Part shown: piece after piece, positions 1 through 6,332 of the stretch | Position numbering within the stretch: position 1 is the first letter of the stretch | Layout: every line of letters begins with the position of its first letter | DNA from: Patescibacteria group bacterium | GTDB taxonomy: Bacteria; Patescibacteria; Paceibacteria; UBA6257; 2-01-FULL-56-20 | Reading direction: 5' to 3' | DNA: 12,529 nucleotides | NCBI GenBank assembly: GCA_024654525.1 | Contig: JANLHI010000009.1 | Location: 1 to 12,529 of the forward strand | The notes under the pieces: model-generated | What the model was told of the DNA's origin: nothing | Database searches by the model: none | The model's input: only the letters and a program-made list of their open reading frames with translations | Program-made: the position numbers and the translations under genes

Positions 1-3000
1 GCGATACCCTCCGGGCACGCCGATAAATTTCACCTTGTAATCAAAATCTGCGCTGGGGGCGATGTGCAGTTTGCCGTCCGGCCCCGTCGTCCCGATGCCT
101 ACGTTGCCGTTCGTGTCTATCACGACCTTGTTTGCCGAGGCTACACGAAATTGGTGTTTACCGGTTGCAGGCACATCATAATAAAGATTAGTGTCTGACC
201 CTCCACCACCAGCAAAACCAAGTTTTCCACTATCTGAAATATTTCCATTTAGAGAAATAGCATTATAGGTTGTGGAGTCGCTGATGACTCCTAACTTCAA
301 CACATTTGTTCCGCCCGCATTTATTTCCAACTTCGCCCCAGGCCCCGTCGTCCCGATGCCGACGTTGCCGTTTCCTTTGATTCTCATTCTCTCAGTTATA
401 TTTCCTGATGCCACTCGGGGAGCAAATACCAAATCAGCTTCATTGGTCACATGACTTATCTGCTGAACCCCAAGCATCGCCGCATCATTACCGTCAGAAT
501 CTTTGAACCCTATAGCAGTATAATTGTTGGCAGTAGCGTCATTATTCCGAATGTTCAAAAATTGTGCATCCTCCAAGCCCGTCGTCGTACTATCACTACC
601 CACGATTTGTAAAAAAGTGCTTGGCCCCGTCGTCCCGATGCCGACTTTGCCTTGATAATTGACCGCAAGTGCTTCGTAGGTTGGAGATGCCACAGTGCCC
701 TGTACTGTTACACGCAATGGCAAACTGCCATTCGAGGTCTCATTGGAATGTATGCGAACTAAATTGTTGGTTCTGGCGGTGTTCGAGTGAGTGGTCGTAA
801 AAGCAACAAGAGGAGAAGCATCGGAGTAATCACTAGCCTGCATAAGAAGAAAATTGCCGTTGGTTGCGCCTCCACCACCGTCAAACCGCAAGAAATTTAC
901 GCTATTACGGTACACCTCCAAGCGAGAAAGAGGCGCCGTCGCCCCGATGCCGACGTTGCCGCCTTGTAAAACTGTCACATAGGGACCCGAGACAGAGCCG
1001 TAACTTGGAGTGGTACCCTGACCATATAGATGCAATGGATATCCCTCTGCTGAACCTCTGGCTGAAAGATCCCATCGTGCCGCTCCGTTGACATCAAACA
1101 TAAAGTCAATGGGGTTGTCCGTGGTGCTCCTGATACGCTGTGTGCCTCTGCCGGACGTTGCTTCATTGATAAATCCGGAGGTGGAGTCGGCGCCATAGTT
1201 GCCGCTTCCATATTGTAAATGCAGTTTTGGAACCGGACTCGCCGTCCCGATGCCGACGTTGCCTGCGTCTGAAAAGGTGACTATATATCCTCCTCCTGTA
1301 GTATTGAACTGTATCCCGCCGCTCGCATTGTTTCTTATTCGTAATGTGGTTGAGTCTTGGATGAAATGAGATTTATAGCTGCCATTCACAAGGTTTAGCC
1401 CGGCGGTCCACGCAATGCCGGCTCCGGTTCCCATCACAATGTCGAGTTTTCCTTCCGGTCCCGTCGTCCCGATGCCCACCCGGTCATTCGTGGCATCGAT
1501 ATACATCACATCTGCAGTGGAGTTGTAGTGCTGGAATTCATAGTTTCCTTTGGTAGAGTTGGAACCGAAAACACCCGCAGAGGTGTACGATGCGCTCAAG
1601 GTGCCGGTGAGGGGGCCGGAGAAAGCATCCGCAGTGATAGTGCCAGTTACACGAAAATCTTTCGTTGCCGCAAGCACCGTGGTACTGTCACTCCCGGGGT
1701 CTACTTGCCCAGTCGCACCGCTATGCGCCCACGATCCACTGGCAGTTTCAACGGTGTAATAACTCCCCGCTCCGGTGTAATTCGGAAGTTGTACATATAA
1801 ATCATATGCAGTAGCGCTTATCCCCGCGGCATTCGCTACCCACTTCACTTGACCCGGACCAAGCGCGCCATTCTGTCCCATGGAGTAAAACGATGAATCC
1901 CCTGCAAATCCACTTCCATTCACACTACTCGAATTACTCGTCTTGAGCCGAATATATGCCTCAAAGTTCTGACTTATTGCGGCATTATGCCCCGCATTCG
2001 ATACAATTTTTACCATTGCACTTCTCCCTATTTGCGCCAAAGTAAGCGTGCCAAGCTTTACCCATTGCGCACTACCGCCCGTTGCAGGCAAAGAAATGGG
2101 ATATGACACCGGAGAACCTGCGATCAAAACATTTCCATCACCTCGCACTTGAAAATCGATACCGCTGTTGTCGTAGGCAGTAATATAGTTGGTGTTTGCG
2201 CCACTGTATGCACCCGCATTCATTTGCAAGAACGACTGGTGTGTTGGATCTGCTCCATTAGTATAGTTTGCACTACCGATTGAAATAGCACTCCCTTTGT
2301 GTGAACCACTGCCGCGAGTTATTGAAAGAACTGTGGTATCGGTGCTTCCCGGACCTAACAGATTTAACCGCTGTGTAGTGTCGGATGCTGACGTAATATG
2401 CAACGCCGCAGTTGGCGCCGTCGTCCCGATGCCGACGTTGCCGTTTGCATCATCAATTACAAAATTAGTTGTTGCACCATCTATTCCCAAAGTTATATCT
2501 CCATCATAGCTGGTTATAAATAATGGTTTTCCAGAAGCTTCAATTCTATTATTTAATGTATCCCACAAACCAACAATAATCTTATTTGTTCCATCCCCAA
2601 ATCTTACACGTCCTTCTGATCCATAGTTTACCTCTAATTTATCTGCCGGCCCCCCCGTTCCTATTCCGACGTTGCCGGTGGCACCTGCAACAACCAGTGC
2701 CGGTGTCGAGAATGTTGATCCTCCCGCTGCAGTCGACGGAGTTATCTCAAAGCCGTTGTCAACATTCTGCTGTACACCTGTGATAAAATTATATTTAGTA
2801 CTGCCTGAATCCTGGAACCGGATGTATCTACCGGCTCCTCCCGAACTTGTGAAGCGTGCAAGCTCGCCGCCGCCGCTCACTTCTAACTTCGCCCCCGGCG
2901 CCGTCGTCCCGATGCCGACGTTGCCGGTAGTTTTGGTAACCGTTAACGGCGATGTTCCAGTAGTGACGTCCTCAACTGCGAAGAAACCGTTATCATTGCG

Positions 3001-4251
3001 AACGACCAAGCGCCATCGACTCGTTGTATCAGTTTCCTGCCAGTCAATATAGGCTCGATTGGAACCAGAAACCATGAGAGGTGCCCCCGGCTCCGTCGTC
3101 CCGATGCCGACGTTGCCTGAGCTTAATATTCTCATCCTTTCGGAATTTCCCGTTGCAAACGCAATATTGCCGCTAGAAGACCCGCTAGCTTGGATTGTCA
3201 TAGTTAATGATTCATCAGTTGGGGGCCATGAACCAGTCAACTTTGAACCCGCAAGAATGCGTAATTCTTGTCCACTTCTTTGCACCATGAAGGCTCCTGT
3301 ACCTTCAGTATCTTCGACATGTAAATTCGCTTCTGGCCCCGTCGTCCCTATGCCGACGTTGCCGGCAAAAAAATCCTTATCTGCTTCGTGATACACAGTG
3401 TCCGTTTCTGCAAAACTTGCGATGTTACTACCTGTGGGATTTTCATAGAATTTTGCAGTATTAGGGGCTGGTGTATCACTTGTAGTTTCGGTGGAATTAG
3501 AGGTAACTATTACATTCCATTGTGAGTAATAGTCTGCATCCACATATACCGGCAAATAGTAATTGTTGCCTGATATTAATACTCTTGGTCCGACCTGTAC
3601 ACGCACATCGTCGAGAATTCCCCCTCCTGTCGCTTCCAAAAGTCTTACTGATCCCGCGTCTCCATATCCGAATCTGACTTCGTATCTTTTATGTCCACCG
3701 GTGCTGTAATATCTTTCGTACAGGTCAATAAATACCGAAGGGGTAGTACCCCAGTTAGCTTGATCAGAACCCAAGCGAGCAACCTCATATCGCTTTGCTT
3801 GTGTTGTTGAAGCGGATAATTCGCCGATGGGGTGCGTGGTCAATGTACCGCCGATGCGCATGCTTCCTTGCACGTCCAACTTAAACGCCGGACTCGTCGT
3901 CCCGATGCCCACCCGGTCATTCGTGGCATCGATATACATTACATTCGCAGTGGAGTTGTAGTGCTGAAAAGTATAGCTCCCCTTGGTGGAACTTAATCCA
4001 AACACGCCCGAAGAAATATATGGCGCACCCAAAGTACCGGTAATACTTCCCGCGCCCAAAATGTCATATCCTTGCGTATAGAGTATATTCCCGAGAGAAG
4101 AGGTGGCGGAACCACTACCCAGTGTTGATGCCGCCACGGGAGTAGGAAATAGGGAGTAAGCAGTAAGGAGTAGAAATACAAAAAAAGAAAGTGCTTTAAA
4201 TCCAAATTTCAAATGACTTGTATCAAAAATCCATGCGAAACGATTTTTCAA
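1..4251 (-). CDS. Giant secreted repeat protein (tail-fibre-like G-I-G-T-T repeats), 3' end beyond window
   Basis: The minus-strand frame is open from a TTG at 4251 to the window edge (about 1417 codons, C-terminus missing). I checked the phase at all twelve G-I-G motifs and they are in one frame. The N-terminus is a signal peptide: a basic start, hydrophobic run LSFFVFLLLTAYSLF (residues 21-35) and likely cleavage after PVAA (residue 41). The mature part carries N-V-G-I-G-T-T-x-P motifs at about residues 115, 300, 382, 446, 529, 607, 926, 1000, 1101, 1204, 1298 and 1385. Between them lie glycine-, serine- and threonine-rich beta-type stretches. Two longer stretches without the motif, residues 135-290 and 620-890, look like separate beta-sandwich domains. 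Such motifs are known from phage tail fibres and large surface proteins of CPR bacteria, so a cell-surface fibre or adhesin is likely; the ligand is unknown. An in-frame TTG at 4212 would give a more usual 28-residue signal peptide, so the start is uncertain. Confidence 0.85.
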   Translation of the reverse strand, partial: MKNRFAWIFDTSHLKFGFKALSFFVFLLLTAYSLFPTPVAASTLGSGSATSSLGNILYTQGYDILGAGSITGTLGAPYISSGVFGLSSTKGSYTFQHYNSTANVMYIDATNDRVGIGTTSPAFKLDVQGSMRIGGTLTTHPIGELSASTTQAKRYEVARLGSDQANWGTTPSVFIDLYERYYSTGGHKRYEVRFGYGDAGSVRLLEATGGGILDDVRVQVGPRVLISGNNYYLPVYVDADYYSQWNVIVTSNSTETTSDTPAPNTAKFYENPTGSNIASFAETDTVYHEADKDFFAGNVGIGTTGPEANLHVEDTEGTGAFMVQRSGQELRILAGSKLTGSWPPTDESLTMTIQASGSSSGNIAFATGNSERMRILSSGNVGIGTTEPGAPLMVSGSNRAYIDWQETDTTSRWRLVVRNDNGFFAVEDVTTGTSPLTVTKTTGNVGIGTTAPGAKLEVSGGGELARFTSSGGAGRYIRFQDSGSTKYNFITGVQQNVDNGFEITPSTAAGGSTFSTPALVVAGATGNVGIGTGGPADKLEVNYGSEGRVRFGDGTNKIIVGLWDTLNNRIEASGKPLFITSYDGDITLGIDGATTNFVIDDANGNVGIGTTAPTAALHITSASDTTQRLNLLGPGSTDTTVLSITRGSGSHKGSAISIGSANYTNGADPTHQSFLQMNAGAYSGANTNYITAYDNSGIDFQVRGDGNVLIAGSPVSYPISLPATGGSAQWVKLGTLTLAQIGRSAMVKIVSNAGHNAAISQNFEAYIRLKTSNSSSVNGSGFAGDSSFYSMGQNGALGPGQVKWVANAAGISATAYDLYVQLPNYTGAGSYYTVETASGSWAHSGATGQVDPGSDSTTVLAATKDFRVTGTITADAFSGPLTGTLSASYTSAGVFGSNSTKGNYEFQHYNSTADVMYIDATNDRVGIGTTGPEGKLDIVMGTGAGIAWTAGLNLVNGSYKSHFIQDSTTLRIRNNASGGIQFNTTGGGYIVTFSDAGNVGIGTASPVPKLHLQYGSGNYGADSTSGFINEATSGRGTQRIRSTTDNPIDFMFDVNGAARWDLSARGSAEGYPLHLYGQGTTPSYGSVSGPYVTVLQGGNVGIGATAPLSRLEVYRNSVNFLRFDGGGGATNGNFLLMQASDYSDASPLVAFTTTHSNTARTNNLVRIHSNETSNGSLPLRVTVQGTVASPTYEALAVNYQGKVGIGTTGPSTFLQIVGSDSTTTGLEDAQFLNIRNNDATANNYTAIGFKDSDGNDAAMLGVQQISHVTNEADLVFAPRVASGNITERMRIKGNGNVGIGTTGPGAKLEINAGGTNVLKLGVISDSTTYNAISLNGNISDSGKLGFAGGGGSDTNLYYDVPATGKHQFRVASANKVVIDTNGNVGIGTTGPDGKLHIAPSADFDYKVKFIGVPGGYR
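1458..1644 (-). repeat. Long shared module (S-T-K-G-N-Y ... N-D-R-V-G-I-G-T-T), copy in first surface gene
   Basis: This stretch encodes T-I-T-A-D-A-F-S-G-P-L-T-G, then A-S-Y-T-S-A-G-V-F-G-S, S-T-K-G-N-Y-E-F-Q-H-Y, V-M-Y-I-D-A-T-N-D-R-V and G-I-G-T-T. It matches 10635-10822 closely at the DNA level, including an exact run across the part encoding Y-I-D-A-T-N-D-R. Shorter or more diverged copies lie at 3893-4054 and 12432-12529. In this gene it follows a motif-free beta-domain (about residues 620-890), so it appears to mark the start of a new super-unit. Confidence 0.8.
3893..4054 (-). repeat. Long shared module, N-terminal copy of first surface gene
   Basis: Directly after the signal peptide the protein reads S-I-T-G-T-L-G-A-P-Y-I-S-S-G-V-F-G, then S-S-T-K-G-S-Y-T-F-Q-H-Y-N-S-T-A-N-V and M-Y-I-D-A-T-N-D-R-V-G-I-G-T-T. 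This is a diverged copy of the module at 1458-1644. Its 3' part (codons for N-S-T-A-N-V-M-Y-I-D-A-T-N-D-R-V) is nearly identical in DNA to the other copies, while the 5' part has drifted. Confidence 0.75.
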
Positions 4252-4322
4252 TATTGCCCCACGAAAACACTCCCCTTTCTTATTTATATCGGTGAAAAAA
4301 AATTGCACGAGGTTATGAATTT

Positions 4323-4358
4323 ATTATAACAATTGGCACATCCGGCATCTGTGGACAA
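4323..4358 (-). promoter_or_regulatory. Putative promoter of the first surface gene
   Basis: On the minus strand a perfect TATAAT (4328-4323) lies 72 bases before the TTG start. It is preceded, after exactly 20 bases, by TTGTCCACAG (4358-4349). The same box, with the same 20-base spacing to a TATAAT, occurs upstream of the cupredoxin gene that starts at 5510. No ideal -35 hexamer sits 17 bases upstream, so the -10 is the stronger part of the call. A purine-rich AAAGGGGAG (4278-4270) lies 18 bases before the TTG, too far for a classical ribosome binding site. Confidence 0.45.
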
Positions 4359-4385
4359 GGGGTTGTGGTCAGCTCCGACACAAAC

Positions 4386-4414
4386 GAATTATTGAGGTTT
4401 AACCTCAATAATTC
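4386..4414. repeat. REP-like palindrome, copy 1 (perfect, intergenic)
   Basis: Two 14-base arms (GAATTATTGAGGTT and its exact reverse complement) flank a single central T. The core GAGGTT-T-AACCTC is shared by all five copies in the window. This copy lies in the spacer before the coiled-coil gene, about 1.2 kb from the transposase gene. The arms are fully symmetric here, as in copy 2. Confidence 0.9.
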
Positions 4415-4549
4415 ATGCGCTGCGAACGCTCGGGATTGGCGAAGAAGAAAGGATATAAACTTTTGTGGTAATATCGACTTTCCGTGAAGGAGAGATACAT
4501 TGAAGATATATGAGGGGAAAAAAGTAAAAAAATCTTCACTGACTCTCAA

Positions 4550-4858
4550 GTGGGAATGCTCCTTGAGCATATAGACGGGAAGCTGGATCTGCTGGCAGAG
4601 GGAAACAAAAATCTGGACGAAAAAATTGATCGGACTCATGAAAAACTTTCGAGTGAGATCGGGGGATTGCATCAAGAAATGAACTACAAGTTCGAGGTGG
4701 CTTTTGAGAAATTTAAAGAAGTTGATGAGCGTTTTGATAAAGTTGATGGAGAGATCCATATCATTCGCAATGAACTCAAGGAGAAAGTCGGACGCGATGA
4801 ATTCCAGCTTTTAGAAAAGCGGGGTATGGCGCTTGAAAGGAAGGGGGCAAAAAAATAA
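4550..4858 (+). CDS. Small coiled-coil protein, possibly N-terminally truncated
   Basis: A highly charged protein of about 102 residues, nearly all predicted heptad-type helix: V-G-M-L-L-E-H-I-D-G-K-L-D-L, then repeated L-D-E-K-I-D-R and F-D-K-V-D-G-E-I segments, ending D-E-F-Q-L-L-E-K-R. There is no signal peptide or membrane segment, so it is probably cytoplasmic. Short proteins of this style, with a terminal E-F-x-x-L-E-x-R pattern, are common in CPR genomes with no known function. The start is doubtful: GTG 4550 and ATG 4556 both lack a ribosome binding site. The same frame upstream reads K-I-F-T-D-S-Q, which looks coding, back to a TGA at 4511. An ATG at 4510 would join this frame if the A6 run at 4518-4523 were one base shorter. 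The hairpin at 4888 follows the stop. Confidence 0.7.
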   Translation: MGMLLEHIDGKLDLLAEGNKNLDEKIDRTHEKLSSEIGGLHQEMNYKFEVAFEKFKEVDERFDKVDGEIHIIRNELKEKVGRDEFQLLEKRGMALERKGAKK

Positions 4859-4887
4859 CACAGGATTTATTTTATATATAACCAAAA

Positions 4888-4917
4888 CCGCCCGCTTCCG
4901 GACGGCTTCATTTTTAT
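4888..4917. terminator. Rho-independent terminator, probably bidirectional
   Basis: CCGCCCG pairs with CGGACGG around a CTTC loop (4888-4905; 7-position stem with one C/A mismatch). A T-rich tail (CTTCATTTTTATT) follows on the plus strand. On the minus strand the same stem is followed by GGTTTTGG. It sits between the convergent ends of the coiled-coil gene (4858) and the cupredoxin gene (4950) and could stop transcripts from both sides. Confidence 0.75.
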
Positions 4918-4949
4918 TATCACGCTTATCTTTAAAATAATCCTTCTGA

Positions 4950-5510
4950 CTATTTCTCGTTCACAATCAGCTTCCCTTCAAAAGAAGGAGTACATTCATC
5001 ACAGACGAACTTATATTGCCCGAAAGGATACCCTTGAAACTGGAGCTTGCCCGTCTGCCCTTTTATCACTTCTTTGTATACCCCAAAGTCAGGGAAAAAG
5101 ATGTTGTAGTCCTTGTCTTCGGCCGTTAAGCTGATATCAATCACATCACCTTCGTTCACTACGATCGTTGAGGGATTATAATTATTTCCGGTCACCGCAA
5201 TATCAAAATGACGGAATGAACTCTTCCCCGTATCCACCACAGTGGTAGGAACCGCCACGTTTGCGGGAGTTGCAGTATCCCCTTCTTCCGGCGTTGCAAT
5301 TTTCTCTTGTACTTTTTCACGCGTACCCCCTTCTACCGTACCAAGCGCGTTTTCGTTTTCGGGACGGAATGTGTCTTCCCCTTTTACCTCAACCCCACCT
5401 GTCCTAGGCGATACAGTACTACCCTGCTTCAACGACACTGCAATAAGCGCAATGACAATTACTACTATGACACCCACAATCCCAACCACTAAGGGTTTTT
5501 TATCTTCCAT
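4950..5510 (-). CDS. Membrane-anchored cupredoxin-like protein with atypical metal site
   Basis: A 186-residue protein. Residues 1-5 are charged (MEDKK), residues 7-27 form one transmembrane helix rich in V and I, residues 28-95 are a low-complexity P/T/E/G linker, and residues 100-186 form a cupredoxin-like beta-sandwich, recognised from the order D-I-A-V-T-G-N-N-Y-N-P, V-N-E-G-D-V-I, a G-Q-Y-K-F-V-C strand and a terminal G-K-L-I-V. The domain would face outward. Classical type-1 copper proteins use His, Cys, His and Met. Here the first His position reads D-Y-N-I and the C-terminal loop is C170-x-x-C173 with no His or Met after it, so normal copper binding is doubtful. I chose ATG 5510 because the linker and TM follow directly and a TATAAT (5522-5517) lies six bases upstream, as for a leaderless mRNA. 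ATG 5528 is an alternative start. Confidence 0.85.
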   Translation of the reverse strand: MEDKKPLVVGIVGVIVVIVIALIAVSLKQGSTVSPRTGGVEVKGEDTFRPENENALGTVEGGTREKVQEKIATPEEGDTATPANVAVPTTVVDTGKSSFRHFDIAVTGNNYNPSTIVVNEGDVIDISLTAEDKDYNIFFPDFGVYKEVIKGQTGKLQFQGYPFGQYKFVCDECTPSFEGKLIVNEK

Positions 5511-5516
5511 AAAATA

Positions 5517-5552
5517 ATTATACCGCATTACATTTTTTCTCCCTGTGGACAA
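5517..5552 (-). promoter_or_regulatory. Putative leaderless promoter of the cupredoxin-like gene
   Basis: The minus strand has TATAAT at 5522-5517 and the ATG begins at 5510, so transcription would start at or next to the start codon. No Shine-Dalgarno sequence is present, which agrees with this. TTGTCCACAG (5552-5543) lies 20 bases upstream of the TATAAT, the same arrangement as at 4323-4358. The palindrome at 5556 begins three bases beyond this box. Confidence 0.5.
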
Positions 5553-5555
5553 CAC

Positions 5556-5582
5556 AATTATTGAGGTTTAACCTCAATAATT
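5556..5582. repeat. REP-like palindrome, copy 2 (perfect, upstream of transposase)
   Basis: Two perfect 13-base arms (AATTATTGAGGTT and its complement) flank a central T. It lies in the 85-base divergent spacer between the cupredoxin-like gene (ATG 5510) and the transposase gene, ending 13 bases before the transposase ATG at 5596. In single-stranded form it would fold into a hairpin, the kind of substrate known for Y1 HUH transposases. Its place also allows a role in controlling both genes. Confidence 0.9.
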
Positions 5583-5595
5583 TATCATATAATTG

Positions 5596-6330
5596 ATGAC
5601 GAGAAAAAAACCTTCTACTGGGGAAATTTATCACCTATACAATCGCGGTGTAGAAAAACGAAATATCTTTCTCACCGATTCTGATTATTTTCGCTTCATT
5701 CACGACCTCTTTGAGTTTAACGATCGCGAAGCGGTACTTAATTTGACTTACCATATTAAAAATGCGAGAGAAGTCGGCACTATGCCCCTTACCCCTCGTA
5801 AAATCGAACGGCAACCACGCAAGCTCCTCGTGGAGCTTATGTCATTTTGCCTTATGCCCAACCACTTTCACCTCCTCGTTCGGCAAAAGGTCGATAATGG
5901 AATCTCGCTTTTTATGCAAAAACTCGGTACTGGTTATACAGTCTATTTTAATAAAATATACAAACGTGTTGGATCCCTTTTCCAAGGAACCTACAAGACA
6001 AAATTAGTAAAAGATGAATCACACCTTCTTCATCTCCCCTACTACATTCACACAAACCCACTCGACCTCGTCATGCCTGAATGGCGAGAAAAAGAAATTA
6101 AAGACTATAAACGAGCATTCCGATTTCTGGAAAGTTATCGATGGAGTAGTTTTCCGGACTACATAGGGAAGCGTAATTTTCCCTCCGTCACTCAGCGAAA
6201 CTTTCTTTTGCAAATGTCAGGAAACGAAGAAAACTACAAACGCGAATTTGCCGCATGGCTGAAGAATATGAATCTTGAAAGCTTGGAACCTTTCACCCTC
6301 GAACCAATTATCGAGGTTAAACCTCAATAA
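5596..6330 (+). CDS. REP-associated tyrosine transposase (RAYT), Y1 HUH family
   Basis: A 244-residue protein of the IS200/IS605-like Transposase_17 superfamily. The N-terminal signature G-E-I-Y-H-L-Y-N-R-G-V-E-K-R-N-I-F spans residues 9-25. The metal-binding HUH motif is M-P-N-H90-F-H92-L-L-V. G-S-L-F-Q-G-T-Y-K is at residues 126-134. The likely catalytic tyrosine is Y150 in Y-I-H-T-N-P, the usual RAYT position about 60 residues after the HUH. Family members nick and join single-stranded DNA at REP-type hairpins. Palindromes lie 13 bases before the ATG and across the stop, and three more occur nearby, which supports a RAYT over an ordinary IS200 transposase. The last residues (I-I-E-V-K-P-Q) are encoded by the downstream palindrome. 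I prefer ATG 5596 to the adjacent TTG 5593. No ribosome binding site is visible. The gene overlaps the convergent minus-strand gene by 7 bases. All expected key residues are present, so it is probably active. Confidence 0.93.
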   Translation: MTRKKPSTGEIYHLYNRGVEKRNIFLTDSDYFRFIHDLFEFNDREAVLNLTYHIKNAREVGTMPLTPRKIERQPRKLLVELMSFCLMPNHFHLLVRQKVDNGISLFMQKLGTGYTVYFNKIYKRVGSLFQGTYKTKLVKDESHLLHLPYYIHTNPLDLVMPEWREKEIKDYKRAFRFLESYRWSSFPDYIGKRNFPSVTQRNFLLQMSGNEENYKREFAAWLKNMNLESLEPFTLEPIIEVKPQ

Positions 6331-6332
6331 TT
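6306..6332. repeat. REP-like palindrome, copy 3 (shared gene ends)
   Basis: Thirteen-base arms around a central A, with one mismatch (C6312 against A6326). Read on the minus strand it has the same asymmetric G as copies 4 and 5, so it is an inverted copy of that variant. It contains the stop codons of both convergent genes: TAA (6328-6330) of the transposase and TGA (6326-6324) of the minus-strand membrane protein. Confidence 0.88.

Larger units (their letters stand above)
4252..4549. other. Divergent intergenic spacer
   Basis: This stretch of about 300 bases separates the divergent surface gene and coiled-coil gene. It holds the putative minus-strand promoter (4323-4358), an AT-rich 7-bp hairpin at 4312-4330, the palindrome at 4386-4414, and an AT-rich plus-strand leader with a run of six A at 4518-4523. 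I see no convincing gene in it. The long minus-strand open frame crossing it is the antisense of the coiled-coil gene. Confidence 0.6.

Noticed and set aside
3993..4205. Minus-strand ORF overlapping the signal-peptide region of the surface gene
   Set aside because: It is out of frame with the module and the G-I-G-T-T repeats. The frame starting at 4251 gives a signal peptide followed directly by the known module.
1..4251. Prophage tail-fibre gene
   Set aside because: The repeat style is shared with phage fibres, but the protein has a bacterial signal peptide, and no other phage gene is seen in the window.
4313..4759. Long minus-strand ORF (148 codons) opposite the coiled-coil gene
   Set aside because: Its F-, L- and H-rich composition is the expected antisense of a charged heptad protein. 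The plus-strand reading shows clear coiled-coil periodicity, and the hairpin terminator is in place after it.
4349..5552. Replication origin, because of DnaA-box-like TTGTCCACAG
   Set aside because: Only two single-mismatch boxes about 1.2 kb apart were seen, with no box cluster, no dnaA or dnaN gene, and a fixed relation to -10 elements that fits promoters better.
5709..5945. Y114 or Y117 of the transposase as catalytic tyrosine
   Set aside because: Only about 25 residues separate these from the HUH motif. Y150 in Y-I-H-T-N-P has the usual spacing and motif of RAYT proteins.
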